Below are positions 9,566-18,854 of a stretch of 64,000 nt of DNA, piece after piece (the stretch's first letter is position 1; every line of letters begins with the position of its first letter). Below the pieces are notes generated by a model. The model did no database searches. It saw only the letters and a list, made by a program, of their open reading frames with translations, and was not told where the DNA came from. The DNA is from Acinetobacter nectaris CIP 110549 (GTDB lineage: Bacteria; Pseudomonadota; Gammaproteobacteria; Pseudomonadales; Moraxellaceae), in the NCBI RefSeq assembly GCF_000488215.1, contig NZ_KI530712.1:312781-376780 (forward strand), written 5' to 3'. A program made the position numbers and the translations under genes.

Positions 9566-9991
9566 ATGATTTATATGTTTATTTCAAAACGAAGGTTAAT
9601 TCATGCATTTAGTTATGAAACTATTCTCTTGGTTATTATTGCAGTGGCTTTAAGTACTTTTTTAGATATGCCACTAGAAGTGACAGGTACATTGGGTATT
9701 GCTATGGCAGTGACCTCAGTTGTATGGAATATGATATTTAATTATATATTTGAAGGTGTTGAGAAAAAGTATCAGTTAAAGAGAACAATTCCTGTACGTA
9801 TTTTACACGCAATTGGTTTTGAGGGAGGGTTAATGTTGGCGACTATACCAATGGTTGCTTATGCTTTAAAAACATCACTCCTTGAGGCATTTTTGCTAGA
9901 TTTAGCGATGACATTATGTATTTTAGTTTATACATTTATCTTTCAATGGTGCTATGACATTATTGAGCGCCGTATGGTTATAAGCGAGTAG
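9566..9991 (+). CDS. aceI: PACE family efflux transporter, AceI-like
   Basis: This four-helix membrane protein of about 140 residues closely follows Acinetobacter AceI. It has ISKRRLIHAFSYE at the N-terminus, the RTIPVRILHAIGFEGGL repeat signature and CILVYTFIFQWCYDIIE near the end. AceI exports chlorhexidine and other biocides in exchange for protons. The essential Glu15 of AceI corresponds to the Glu in FSYET. The family normally starts at the second Met (9575, MFISKRR), so that start may be the true one; the ATG at 9566 adds three residues. The divergent LysR gene is the likely activator. Confidence 0.93.
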   Translation: MIYMFISKRRLIHAFSYETILLVIIAVALSTFLDMPLEVTGTLGIAMAVTSVVWNMIFNYIFEGVEKKYQLKRTIPVRILHAIGFEGGLMLATIPMVAYALKTSLLEAFLLDLAMTLCILVYTFIFQWCYDIIERRMVISE

Positions 9992-10015
9992 GTTTTTCTA
10001 TGGACATTTATATTA

Positions 10016-10045
10016 AAGCCAACAGAACAATTGTTGGCTTGTATA
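10016..10045. terminator. Possible terminator between aceI and the 10046 gene
   Basis: A 9-bp stem, AAGCCAACA (10016-10024) with TGTTGGCTT (10032-10040), has a 7-nt loop. The T-run is poor on both strands, so efficiency is uncertain. Its place between two convergent genes supports the call. Confidence 0.5.
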
Positions 10046-10369
10046 TTAAGATTGATTGACTAAATATGCTTGTGCGGCATGACCTACAAAACTCCTTCCT
10101 AAGTCATGTGGTGAGATCCATTCATTTGGTGTAAATAAATCAAAAAAGCCAATTTTAAAAAGTGTAGGGATAGCAAGTCTAAGCTCATCCTCAATTTGCC
10201 CTCGTTCTCCTTGATTATAAAGCTGAATATTATATAGCAACGCTGCAACAGTTCCTGTTTGTACAGGTGTACCATCTTTTAATTTAACTGTTGGAAAGCT
10301 TTGACTCTCTTGTAAAACTTTTTGATTCACTTCTGATAATTTTTTATTGGTATCCATGAGATTATCCAT
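10046..10369 (-). CDS. Small hypothetical protein
   Basis: I do not recognise a named function for this 107-residue protein. It has no signal peptide, membrane segment or cysteine motif. It reads as a compact soluble protein with a conserved-looking core, LKDGTPVQTGTVAALLYNI, and an acidic stretch QIEDELRLAIPTLFKIGFF. The start may be the Met at 10369 or the one four codons later. It lies 74 bp downstream of ahpC on the same strand but beyond the ahpC terminator, so it is probably transcribed separately or by read-through. Confidence 0.7.
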   Translation of the reverse strand: MDNLMDTNKKLSEVNQKVLQESQSFPTVKLKDGTPVQTGTVAALLYNIQLYNQGERGQIEDELRLAIPTLFKIGFFDLFTPNEWISPHDLGRSFVGHAAQAYLVNQS

Positions 10370-10390
10370 AATTTTTTATTTTAGATATAA

Positions 10391-10419
10391 AAAAGGTAGT
10401 CACAAAATGTGACTACCTT
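10391..10419 (-). terminator. Intrinsic terminator after ahpC
   Basis: A perfect 12-bp stem, AAGGTAGTCACA (10393-10404) with TGTGACTACCTT (10408-10419), has a 3-nt loop. On the minus strand it is followed by TTTTATATC. It lies 24 bp past the ahpC stop. Confidence 0.85.
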
Positions 10420-10443
10420 CTTAATCTTTATGTTGAAGTAAAA

Positions 10444-11007
10444 TTAGATTTTACCAACTAGATCGATTGATGGAGAAAGTGTAGCTTCACCTTCTTTCCA
10501 TTTTGCTGGGCAAACTTCACCTGGGTGAGCGTGAACGTATTGAGCTGCTTTCACTTTACGAAGAAGTTCTTGAGCATCACGACCAATACCACCAGCGTTA
10601 ATTTCAACGATTTGGATTTTGCCTTCAGGGTCTACAACGAATGTACCACGGTCAGCAATACCTTCGCCTTCGATAAGAACTTCGAAGTTTTTAGCAAGTG
10701 TCCAAGTTGGATCGCCTACCATTGGGTATTCGATTTTTTTGATTTCTTCAGAAGAATCGTGCCAAGCTTTGTGTGTGAAGTGAGTATCTGTAGATACGCC
10801 ATAGATTTCAACACCAAGCTTTTGGAATTCAGCATAGTTATCTGCAAGGTCACCTAACTCTGTTGGGCAAACAAATGTGAAATCTGCAGGATAGAAGAAG
10901 AATACAGACCATTTGCCTTTTAAATCTGCTTCTGAAACTTCGATAAACTGACCGTTTTTATATGCTGTTGCTTTAAATGGTTTAACTTCAGTGTTAATTA
11001 AGCTCAT
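10444..11007 (-). CDS. ahpC: Alkyl hydroperoxide reductase subunit C (2-Cys peroxiredoxin)
   Basis: A 187-residue typical 2-Cys peroxiredoxin. The peroxidatic Cys47 is in [14 protein letters not shown] and the resolving Cys166 in [23 protein letters not shown] and the C-terminal tail are those of the AhpC subgroup. It reduces hydrogen peroxide and organic peroxides in the cytosol and usually works with the flavoprotein AhpF, which is not next to it here. The gene is monocistronic with its own terminator. The 298-bp upstream region should hold a promoter, perhaps OxyR-controlled, but I did not identify an operator. Confidence 0.97.
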   Translation of the reverse strand: MSLINTEVKPFKATAYKNGQFIEVSEADLKGKWSVFFFYPADFTFVCPTELGDLADNYAEFQKLGVEIYGVSTDTHFTHKAWHDSSEEIKKIEYPMVGDPTWTLAKNFEVLIEGEGIADRGTFVVDPEGKIQIVEINAGGIGRDAQELLRKVKAAQYVHAHPGEVCPAKWKEGEATLSPSIDLVGKI

Positions 11008-11305
11008 TATGTGCTCCGATTAGTGGATATGAGTGCTTGTTTATGTATAAGAATAGAATAAGAAAAAATATCTCATTGAGGAAATGGTATTTTTAAATAC
11101 TTGTAATCGGAAAAATAGATTATAAGTAAATATACTTTATTTCCACATACACAATCCTTTTATCTGAATTACTATTATAAATAGCGTTTATGACAGTTTA
11201 TTTCAAGTCTAAAGAAAGAAAACTTTTAATTTGTAATTCTTTCTATCAGTCTTAGATTTGCGTAAAATAACGCTCTTCATTTGTTAGATTTAGGAAAAGT
11301 ACTCT
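11008..11305. other. Intergenic region between divergent ahpC and hrpA
   Basis: 298 bp of AT-rich DNA between divergent start codons. It should carry promoters for both genes. I found no convincing hairpin, RNA gene or ORF with a ribosome binding site, and no operator I could name with confidence. Confidence 0.5.
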
Positions 11306-14300
11306 GTGAGAATAGATTTAAATGTAGATCAAATGGTTATGGCGCGTGATCGGCATCGTTTAAATCGGTTGAGTCAAGGCAAAACAAAAAATGCTCATCA
11401 GTATCAGGAGTTATTTGAAAAATCGAATGCTATTGTTCAAAAAAGAGTTGAGCGTTTACCTCAGATAAAATTAAACCAAGAATTACCTGTAACGCAATAT
11501 GCAGACAAGTTAATTACTGCAATACAAGAAAACCAAGTCATTATTGTTGCGGGTGAAACAGGTTCAGGAAAAACAACGCAACTTCCACAAATTGCAATGT
11601 TAGCGAGTCGTGGCCTTACAGGTATGATTGGCCATACTCAGCCACGTCGTTTGGCAGCAAGAAGTGTTTCACAGCGTATTGCTGAAGAAGTGGGAGAAAC
11701 TTTAGGGCAATCAATTAGTTTTAAAGTGCGTTTTAATGAGCAAGGTTCATCAGATTCGATCTGTCGTTTGATGACAGATGGTATTTTGCTCGCTGAATTG
11801 GGACATGATCGGTTTTTAACGAAATATGACACGATTATTATTGATGAAGCGCATGAGCGTTCACTAAATATTGACTTTGTCATGGGTTATTTAAAGCAAC
11901 TTTTACCAAAGCGCCCAGACCTTAAAGTCATTATTACCTCGGCAACACTTGATGTGAACCGTTTTAGTCAATACTTTAATCATGCACCTATCTTTGAAGT
12001 TGAAGGCAGAAGTTACCCTGTTGAAGTTCGTTATCGCCCAATATCAGAGTTATCTATTGGGGGGAGTGATGATGATGACTTTGAAGAAAACTTGCCACGT
12101 GCTGTCGTACAGGCTGTAGAAGAATGTTTTAAAGATGCAGAAAAATCTGGGCATCCTGAACATGCAGATATTCTTATCTTTGCGAGTACGGAGCAAGAGA
12201 TTCGTGAGCTACAAGAAACATTGCAGAAGTATGGTCCAAGGCATACAGAAATTTTGCCTTTATATGCACGCTTAGCACTTTCTGAGCAACAAAAGATATT
12301 TAATCCAAGTGGTCGTGGTCGACGAATTATTATTGCGACCAACGTTGCAGAAACAGCACTTACTGTACCTAATATTCGTTATGTTATTGACAGTGGTTTC
12401 GCTCGAATTTCTCGCTATAACTATCGTTCACGTGTTCAACGATTACCAATTGAAGCAGTGTCACAGGCAGCTGCAAATCAGCGTAAAGGGCGTTGTGGTC
12501 GTATTGCTGCGGGTGTCTGTATTCGCCTATATAGTGAAGAAGATTTTTTAAGCCGTCCTGAGTTTACAGAACCAGAAATTAAGAGAACTAATCTTGCATC
12601 TGTTATTTTACAAATGCAAAGTTTAGGTTTGGGTAGTTTAGAAGACTTTGACTTTATTGAGCCACCAGATCATCGCTTAGTGAATGATGGGCGAAAACTC
12701 CTCATTGAGCTCAGTGCATTTAACGATAAGAAAGGTGAGCTGACACGTGTGGGTCAAATGATGGCACGTATGCCAATTGACCCACGACTTGCAAGAATGA
12801 TTGTTGGCGGTGCACATTTTGGTGTTTTAAAAGAAACTCTCATTATTGTGAGTGCATTGGCTGTACAAGATCCGCGTGAAAGACCTGCTGATAAGCAAAC
12901 ACAGGCAGACCAAAAACATGCTTTATTTAAAGAAGCAGATTCAGACTTCTTGTTTTATTTAAAGCTATGGGATGTACTCGAGTCAAATCGTGACCAAATG
13001 AGTGAAAATAAACGCCGTCAATTTGCGAGACAGCATTTTCTAAGTTGGTTGCGTTTAAGAGAGTGGAAACAGACTTATAAGCAATTGGTCGATTTGGCTG
13101 AAGGGTTAAAACTTTCTTTTAATGAAAAGCCTGCAAGCTATGAAAACTTACACCGTGCTTTGCTTACAGGGCTACTTTCTTGTGTTGCTAATAAAACGGA
13201 CGAAAGAAATGTCTATATGGCTGTTCGCCAGCAGAAAGCTCGTATTTTCCCTGCAAGTGCGTTACATAAAGCAGGCGCATCTTGGTTAATGGCTTTTGAG
13301 ATGGTTGAAACCTCACAAGTTTATTTGAGAACGCTTGCGAAAATTGAACCAGAATGGATTTTACTTGGTGCAAGAGATTTACTGAAATATCATTACTTTG
13401 AGCCACATTGGTCGAAGAAAACAGGTATTGTAAATGCGTATGCACAAATTACATTATTTGGTCTAATTGTAGAACCAAAACGTTTGGTAAATTTTGAGAA
13501 GATAGATCAAAAAGCTGCGCATGAGATCTTTTTAAGAGATGCTTTGACGACAGGACATTTGGGGATTACACCGCCATTCTTAAAGCATAATTTATTAAAG
13601 CTTGAAGAAGTTGAACGTGTTGAGGACAAGTTGCGCCGCCGTGACCTTATTGTTGATGAAGAGACGATTTATCAGTTCTATGCAAGTAAAGTACCTGAAG
13701 AGGTTGCGGGCAGACGAAGCTTTGAAGATTGGCTTGCAACTGTAGAAGCTCAGAATCCACGCTATTTGTTTGTGGATGAAGACACACTTTGGTTAGATGA
13801 TAAGCCAACAACACAGCAGTTTCCCGATTATTTAAGAAATGGAGAACTACGTTTATCGACTATATACCGTTTTGACCCAAGTCATGATGAAGATGGTGCA
13901 GTTGTTAAAGTACCAATACAGGCACTCCCACAAATTAATGAAAATATTTGGTCATGGGGGATACCTGGGTGGCGTAGGACACTTGTTGAAGCTTTATTAA
14001 AAACGCTACCGAAAGAAAAACGCCGTAATATTGTTCCTGTTCCAACAACGACTGAAAAACTTATAAAAGGTATAGATGAGCGACATTTAAGGGAGCATAT
14101 CTTTAAGTATTTGGCATTTGCACTACGTGGTGAGCAAATTACAGAGCAAGATTTTTCTTTCGATCGTATTGATCAGTATTTATTGCCTTTTGTTTATGTT
14201 ACTGATGCTAAGGGCAAGCTTATAGAAAAAGGTAGGAATATTGATGAGCTGAAAGCACGTTGTCGTATAGAGTCTAAACAGCCTGTTGCACAAGTGAAAG

Positions 14301-15148
14301 GCGAGTTTAAAACTTTCCCTGAAGGTTTTCAGTTTGAGTCAGATAAAAAAGTGACAGGCGTTATTGTTAAGCAATATCAGGCACTTTCTCCAACGAAAGA
14401 CTTTACAAAGTTAGAGCTCAAAGATGAAAGTGGTGTTGTGGTGCAAGCTTTTAATGATCTTGATGAAGCTGAGAGACAACATAAACAAGGGGTTATTCGT
14501 TTGTTGCATATGCAATTAGGGGATATGGTTCGTCAGCTTAAAAAGCAAATTGGCAAGCCATTATTACTTGCATACTCTTCATTGGGCAATAAAGCACAGC
14601 TTGAAAATATGTTGATCTATGCAACGCTTGATCAGTGTGTTGATGTATTACCTAAAGATTTACAAGCATTTAATACTTTACAGCAAAAAGTGAAAAAGAG
14701 CTTTTTATTAGAAGGGCAAAATATCTTAAAAATGTTTAATGATATTTATGTTGGTTGGCAAACGATACGCCGTCAACTGCTAGGTTTAGATGAAACAGTA
14801 TTTGGTGTGAGTATGGATGATGTTGAAGATCAACTTGCACTCATGTACTTAGATAATTTTGCATATAAACAGCCTAAGCATTTATGGCAAGAATTTCCAC
14901 GCTATTTACAGGCATTAGAATTAAGGTTAGATCGTCTTCCAAATAATTTAAATCGTGATTTAGATGCAGTAGATCAGGTTGATCCATGGATGGAAAAACT
15001 ATTTAAATTTAAAGGTGATGCAAGGTTATATGAGTTTTATAAAATGGTTGAAGAGTTTAGAATTTCTTTATTCTCGCAACCAATGAAAACAAAACAGCCT
15101 GTTTCACCTAAAAGGCTACAAAAAATGTGGGAAGGGCTCTCTGTCTAA
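11306..15148 (+). CDS. hrpA: ATP-dependent RNA helicase HrpA (DEAH box)
   Basis: A 1280-residue DEAH-box helicase. Walker A is GETGSGKT at residues 83-90, the DEAH box is at 180-183 (IIIDEAHERS), motif III is TSATLD, and motif VI is QRKGRCGR. Helicase-associated and OB-fold-like domains follow, with the long HrpA-specific C-terminal part. The length fits bacterial HrpA (about 1300). HrpA acts on mRNA and rescues stalled ribosomes. The start is GTG, with AGGA 10 bp upstream; an in-frame ATG at 11333 lacks a ribosome binding site. Confidence 0.96.
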   Translation: MRIDLNVDQMVMARDRHRLNRLSQGKTKNAHQYQELFEKSNAIVQKRVERLPQIKLNQELPVTQYADKLITAIQENQVIIVAGETGSGKTTQLPQIAMLASRGLTGMIGHTQPRRLAARSVSQRIAEEVGETLGQSISFKVRFNEQGSSDSICRLMTDGILLAELGHDRFLTKYDTIIIDEAHERSLNIDFVMGYLKQLLPKRPDLKVIITSATLDVNRFSQYFNHAPIFEVEGRSYPVEVRYRPISELSIGGSDDDDFEENLPRAVVQAVEECFKDAEKSGHPEHADILIFASTEQEIRELQETLQKYGPRHTEILPLYARLALSEQQKIFNPSGRGRRIIIATNVAETALTVPNIRYVIDSGFARISRYNYRSRVQRLPIEAVSQAAANQRKGRCGRIAAGVCIRLYSEEDFLSRPEFTEPEIKRTNLASVILQMQSLGLGSLEDFDFIEPPDHRLVNDGRKLLIELSAFNDKKGELTRVGQMMARMPIDPRLARMIVGGAHFGVLKETLIIVSALAVQDPRERPADKQTQADQKHALFKEADSDFLFYLKLWDVLESNRDQMSENKRRQFARQHFLSWLRLREWKQTYKQLVDLAEGLKLSFNEKPASYENLHRALLTGLLSCVANKTDERNVYMAVRQQKARIFPASALHKAGASWLMAFEMVETSQVYLRTLAKIEPEWILLGARDLLKYHYFEPHWSKKTGIVNAYAQITLFGLIVEPKRLVNFEKIDQKAAHEIFLRDALTTGHLGITPPFLKHNLLKLEEVERVEDKLRRRDLIVDEETIYQFYASKVPEEVAGRRSFEDWLATVEAQNPRYLFVDEDTLWLDDKPTTQQFPDYLRNGELRLSTIYRFDPSHDEDGAVVKVPIQALPQINENIWSWGIPGWRRTLVEALLKTLPKEKRRNIVPVPTTTEKLIKGIDERHLREHIFKYLAFALRGEQITEQDFSFDRIDQYLLPFVYVTDAKGKLIEKGRNIDELKARCRIESKQPVAQVKGEFKTFPEGFQFESDKKVTGVIVKQYQALSPTKDFTKLELKDESGVVVQAFNDLDEAERQHKQGVIRLLHMQLGDMVRQLKKQIGKPLLLAYSSLGNKAQLENMLIYATLDQCVDVLPKDLQAFNTLQQKVKKSFLLEGQNILKMFNDIYVGWQTIRRQLLGLDETVFGVSMDDVEDQLALMYLDNFAYKQPKHLWQEFPRYLQALELRLDRLPNNLNRDLDAVDQVDPWMEKLFKFKGDARLYEFYKMVEEFRISLFSQPMKTKQPVSPKRLQKMWEGLSV

Positions 15149-15152
15149 CTAT

Positions 15153-15182
15153 AAAAAAGGCCGTCATTTGACGGCCTTTTTT
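15153..15182. terminator. Bidirectional terminator between hrpA and proP
   Basis: A perfect 14-bp palindromic stem, AAAAAAGGCCGTCA with TGACGGCCTTTTTT, has a 2-nt spacer. It gives a GC-rich hairpin with a T-run on both strands, between convergent genes. Confidence 0.95.
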
Positions 15183-15191
15183 ATTAGTTTA

Positions 15192-16670
15192 TTAATCAAT
15201 TTCTGGATGTTTGTCTGCTAGACTTTGACGTTTTTTCTGTAATGCCAGAATTTTTTCGTCAATTTTTTCAATACGTTCTTCAATCGTACCATGGAACTCT
15301 TCTAAAAGTTCAGCAGCTTCTTCTTCACTTGTTGCGAGTGGAGCAGCACCAAATAAAGGTTTATTTGCTGTTTCTTTAAGGTTAATTGCAGTAATAATAC
15401 CAACTACACCAAATACCATGAGGTAGAATGCTGGAATCATTAAGTTACCACTTGATTCAACAAGAGTTGCGGTAAGCGTTGGTGTTAAGCCTGCAATAAC
15501 AATAGAGATGTTAAATGCAATTGCGAGTGCACTGAAACGGATGGCTGTAGGGAATAGGGCAGGAAGTGTTGACGCCATTACCCCAATAAGCATATTCAAT
15601 GCAAGTGCTAAGATAATTAAACCTGAGAAAATTAATGAAGATTCATGAGAATCTAATAATTTAAATGCAGGGTAAGATAAGAAGATTAAAGCAAGACTGC
15701 CGATAAAGATAAATGGACGGCGTCCCCACTTGTCACTTAACCAACCAATAAGAGGTTGTACAAACAACATACCAATCATTACGGCAATAATAATTAAATT
15801 ACCTTGAGCTTCATCGTAATGAAGGTTGTGTGTAAAGTAACTTGGTAGGTAAGTAAGTACCATGTAGTACGTAACATTTGTACATAGAACAAGACCAATA
15901 CAAAGAAGTAAGCTGCGCTTATGAGTAGCGAGTAGCTCTTTAAATGAAAACTTCTTCTGCTTTTGGTCGGATTCACTATGCTGTTGGTACGCTGGAGTTT
16001 CTTCTAATGCATGACGTAAGTACATACCTACTAAACCAAGCGGAAGAGAGATGATGAATGGAATACGCCAACCCCAATCATTAAATTTCTCAGCACCCAT
16101 AAGGTATGTAAGTAGAGATACAGTACCTGCACCAAGTAAGAAACCTGCAATTGAACCGAAATCTAACCAACTACCCATAAAACCACGTTTACGGTCAGGG
16201 GCATACTCAGCAACAAAAATTACAGCACCTGAGTATTCACCACCAACAGAAATACCCTGTAATATTTTAATTACGAGTAAGAGTATTGGAGCCCAAATAC
16301 CAATGGTTTCGTAGCCTGGCAATAAGCCAATTGCACAGGTACTTAATGTCATTAGGATAATAGTTGTAGATAAAACTTTCTGACGACCATATTTATCGCC
16401 TAAGCGACCAAAAATGATACCACCGAGTGGTCTGAATAAAAATGGCACAGAGAATGTTGCAAGGGCTGCAATCAACTGGATACTAGGGCTTGCATGAGGG
16501 AAGAAGACTTTACCTAAAATATATGCCACATAGCCATATACACCAAAGTCAAACCACTCAATGGCATTACCTAAAGCTGCTGCAATAATCGCCTGTTTAG
16601 ATTTTGATTGATCGACAATACTAATATCATCAATATCTACAGGCCTGTTTTTCTTTCTAAATCCACGCAT
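15192..16670 (-). CDS. proP: Proline/betaine osmosensory symporter ProP
   Basis: A 492-residue MFS protein of the metabolite:H+ symporter group that follows E. coli ProP along its length: GNAIEWFDFGVYGYVAYILG in helix 1, RPLGGIIFGRLGDKYGRQ for motif A, and VGGEYSGAVIFVAEYAPDRK. The C-terminus has the ProP-specific coiled coil with heptads in IEERIEKIDEKILALQKKRQ, which in E. coli tunes the osmotic activation threshold. It imports proline, glycine betaine and ectoine under hyperosmotic stress. It is monocistronic with a 404-bp upstream region. Confidence 0.95.
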   Translation of the reverse strand: MRGFRKKNRPVDIDDISIVDQSKSKQAIIAAALGNAIEWFDFGVYGYVAYILGKVFFPHASPSIQLIAALATFSVPFLFRPLGGIIFGRLGDKYGRQKVLSTTIILMTLSTCAIGLLPGYETIGIWAPILLLVIKILQGISVGGEYSGAVIFVAEYAPDRKRGFMGSWLDFGSIAGFLLGAGTVSLLTYLMGAEKFNDWGWRIPFIISLPLGLVGMYLRHALEETPAYQQHSESDQKQKKFSFKELLATHKRSLLLCIGLVLCTNVTYYMVLTYLPSYFTHNLHYDEAQGNLIIIAVMIGMLFVQPLIGWLSDKWGRRPFIFIGSLALIFLSYPAFKLLDSHESSLIFSGLIILALALNMLIGVMASTLPALFPTAIRFSALAIAFNISIVIAGLTPTLTATLVESSGNLMIPAFYLMVFGVVGIITAINLKETANKPLFGAAPLATSEEEAAELLEEFHGTIEERIEKIDEKILALQKKRQSLADKHPEID

Positions 16671-17021
16671 GTAATTATTCCAAGTTTACTGTGAGAATTG
16701 TTTATAATTGCTTTAATTTTGAGTAATTGTTCACTCTAAACATTAAGCCAAAAACAATCTAATTAAAAGATGAAGATTTCCACATGACAAGAGAAAATAG
16801 GTGCATTTGAAACCGAAGTTAGCATATATTTTTTCTTAGCACGTTAAAAAGCGAAAAAAATTCAAGAACTTATAATTCTACAAAAAAATGATTTGTGTAA
16901 TGTTTTAACTGTATGTGCTTTCTGTGGGAATAATGTTTTGTTTTGTATATTTGTTTGATATTTGTTTATATTTTTTATATAATTGTTATGAAAGTAATAC
17001 TAAATAATTTTTAAGCTTATT
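16671..17021. other. Intergenic region between proP and argF
   Basis: About 350 bp, very AT-rich, between the proP start and the argF terminator-like hairpin; both genes are on the minus strand. It should contain the proP promoter. I see no ORF with a convincing ribosome binding site and no stable GC-rich RNA structure. Confidence 0.5.
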
Positions 17022-17055
17022 AAGTACTCTCAATATAAAATTATCAAGAGTACTT
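17022..17055 (-). terminator. Probable terminator after argF
   Basis: A 9-bp stem, AAGTACTCT (17022-17030) with AGAGTACTT (17047-17055), has a 16-nt AT-rich loop and lies 20 bp past the argF stop. The downstream minus-strand tail is AT-rich but lacks a clean T-run, so this is moderate evidence. Confidence 0.5.
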
Positions 17056-17074
17056 TAGTCTAATGCACTATAAG

Positions 17075-17989
17075 CTATTTTAAACGCTCATTAAGTAAGA
17101 ATTCCATCAGTGCTTTTTGTGCGTGTAGGCGATTTTCAGCTTCGCTCCAAACTACAGAGCTTGTATGATCTAACATTGTTTCTGAAATTTCCTCACCTCT
17201 ATGTGCAGGTAAGCAATGCATAAATAAGCATTCAGGGTGTGCTACGCTTAATAATTTTTCATTAACCTGATAGTCTGCAAAAGCTTTTTCACGAATTTTT
17301 TGTTCTTCCTCTTGCCCCATAGATGCCCAAACATCTGTAACAATGAGGTCTGCATGAGTAGCGGCTTCTTCGGCAGAGCTTACAAGTTCTACACAATGAG
17401 CAAAGTCATTTAAGAACTCTGGCTTTGGTTCATAGCCTTTTGGTGCAGCAATCTTTAGTTTGAAGCCCCACATATGTGCTGCTTCAATATAAGAATTACA
17501 TACATTATTGCCATCACCAATCCAAGCAACAGTTTTTCCTTTAATACTGCCTCTGTGTTCTACAAAAGTTTGTACATCTGCAAGGAGTTGGCAAGGATGG
17601 TGATCATCTGTGAGTGCATTAATGACTGGCACTTTAGAATAAGAAGCAAAACGCTCAATAATATCGTGGCCAAATGTACGAATCATGACAATATCTAGCA
17701 TGCTAGAAATGACACGAGCAGAGTCTTCAATTGGTTCTCCACGGCCAAGTTGCGTATCTCTTGGTGATAGAAAAATAGCACTTCCACCAAATTGACTCAT
17801 GCCTGCTTCAAATGAAACACGTGTACGTGTGCTTGATTTTTCAAAAATCATTCCAAGTACTTTGCCTTTAAAAGGTTGATATACTTGGTTGGCATGTTGT
17901 AATTTTTTGAGCTCCTGCGCGCGTTCAATAATTTGTTCTAGCTCTGCAGAAGATAAGTCACGTAAAGTTAAGAAATGACGTAGAGCCAT
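17075..17989 (-). CDS. argF: Ornithine carbamoyltransferase
   Basis: This 304-residue enzyme makes citrulline from ornithine and carbamoyl phosphate in arginine biosynthesis. The carbamoyl-phosphate site STRTR is at residues 53-57, with [12 protein letters not shown] in the middle. The ornithine-site motif [10 protein letters not shown] lies near the C-terminus. The length is typical of anabolic OTCases. The start codon has GGAG 4 bp from a perfect 11-bp inverted repeat, listed separately. No other arg gene is adjacent. Confidence 0.96.
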   Translation of the reverse strand: MALRHFLTLRDLSSAELEQIIERAQELKKLQHANQVYQPFKGKVLGMIFEKSSTRTRVSFEAGMSQFGGSAIFLSPRDTQLGRGEPIEDSARVISSMLDIVMIRTFGHDIIERFASYSKVPVINALTDDHHPCQLLADVQTFVEHRGSIKGKTVAWIGDGNNVCNSYIEAAHMWGFKLKIAAPKGYEPKPEFLNDFAHCVELVSSAEEAATHADLIVTDVWASMGQEEEQKIREKAFADYQVNEKLLSVAHPECLFMHCLPAHRGEEISETMLDHTSSVVWSEAENRLHAQKALMEFLLNERLK

Positions 17990-17998
17990 GGTTACTCC

Positions 17999-18031
17999 AC
18001 ATAACTACACTTGTATTAACTGTAGTTATGT
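17999..18031 (-). promoter_or_regulatory. Inverted repeat in the argF leader
   Basis: The perfect 11-bp arms ACATAACTACA and TGTAGTTATGT are separated by 11 nt, directly upstream of the argF Shine-Dalgarno (GGAG at 17993-17996). There is no T-run after it, so it does not look like a terminator for the TetR gene upstream. It could be an operator or an mRNA hairpin that affects ribosome access. The function is inferred. Confidence 0.5.
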
Positions 18032-18088
18032 TATTGTGTGTTAAAAGAAAAGGTAGTCTTTGAATATATACTAAATGGTTATTAAAAC

Positions 18089-18742
18089 TCAAAAACTTTC
18101 TTTATATTCGTGCGATTTTAAAAATAAGTTTATACAGTATTCAACGTATTGATCTAATTCTTCTGATGTTTCATGTATTGGTGCACCAATGATTACTTTC
18201 CACTTAAAGTTCCATAAGCATCCTAAGAAAACTTGAGCAGAAGTCATTGGTTGCTCACATATAATAAGACCTTGCTGAGTTGCTCTTTTTAGGTAATCGC
18301 AGATATTGTTTAGTATTTTTTCTGGTCCACGTGCATATAAGTATGCTGCAAGTTCGGGGTCATGTTTGGTTCTTTCTAACATTAACCGAAAAAACTTTGA
18401 ATTATTGGGTTTTACGAGATGGCGATGAAAATTTTTTAAAATAGTAGTTAAGAAAGCTTTAATATCTAAACCTTCGGTATCTGTGTTCATATAAATTTCT
18501 TTTAGAAAAATCTCTCTACGATGATCACAAATAGCAGTAAATAATCCTTCTTTGTTTCCAAAAAATTTATATAGGGATGCTTTCGACCCACCAGCATGTT
18601 GTACGATGTCATCTAATGAAACCGAATCAAAGCCCTTTTCCATAAATAAATCAGTTGCTGTTTCTAAGAAAGCTGTACAGCGTTCTTGTCCTCGTTTTGT
18701 ATGAGGTTGCTCATTGAAATAGCATTCTTTAGGATCTGACAT
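18089..18742 (-). CDS. TetR/AcrR family transcriptional regulator
   Basis: A 217-residue protein with an N-terminal TetR HTH: AFLETATDLFMEKGFDSVSL, DDIVQHAGGSKASLYKFFGN and KEGLFTAICDHR. The C-terminal helical ligand domain is of the AcrR/AefR type. It is transcribed in the same direction as argF, 99 bp upstream of it. No efflux pump gene is adjacent, so its target is not evident from context. Confidence 0.9.
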   Translation of the reverse strand: MSDPKECYFNEQPHTKRGQERCTAFLETATDLFMEKGFDSVSLDDIVQHAGGSKASLYKFFGNKEGLFTAICDHRREIFLKEIYMNTDTEGLDIKAFLTTILKNFHRHLVKPNNSKFFRLMLERTKHDPELAAYLYARGPEKILNNICDYLKRATQQGLIICEQPMTSAQVFLGCLWNFKWKVIIGAPIHETSEELDQYVEYCINLFLKSHEYKESF

Positions 18743-18854
18743 AATGAAATGGAAAATAGTTAAACATACTGTATTGGTTTCTGATTATAGCAAAGTCTAT
18801 AAAGATAAAATGTGCTATTCATCGTGCTAGCTTACTTACAGTGTTAATAATTGT

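Noticed and set aside
11638..12342. Antisense open frames inside hrpA
   Set aside because: Both are shadows of the conserved helicase motifs on the plus strand; no independent coding signal.
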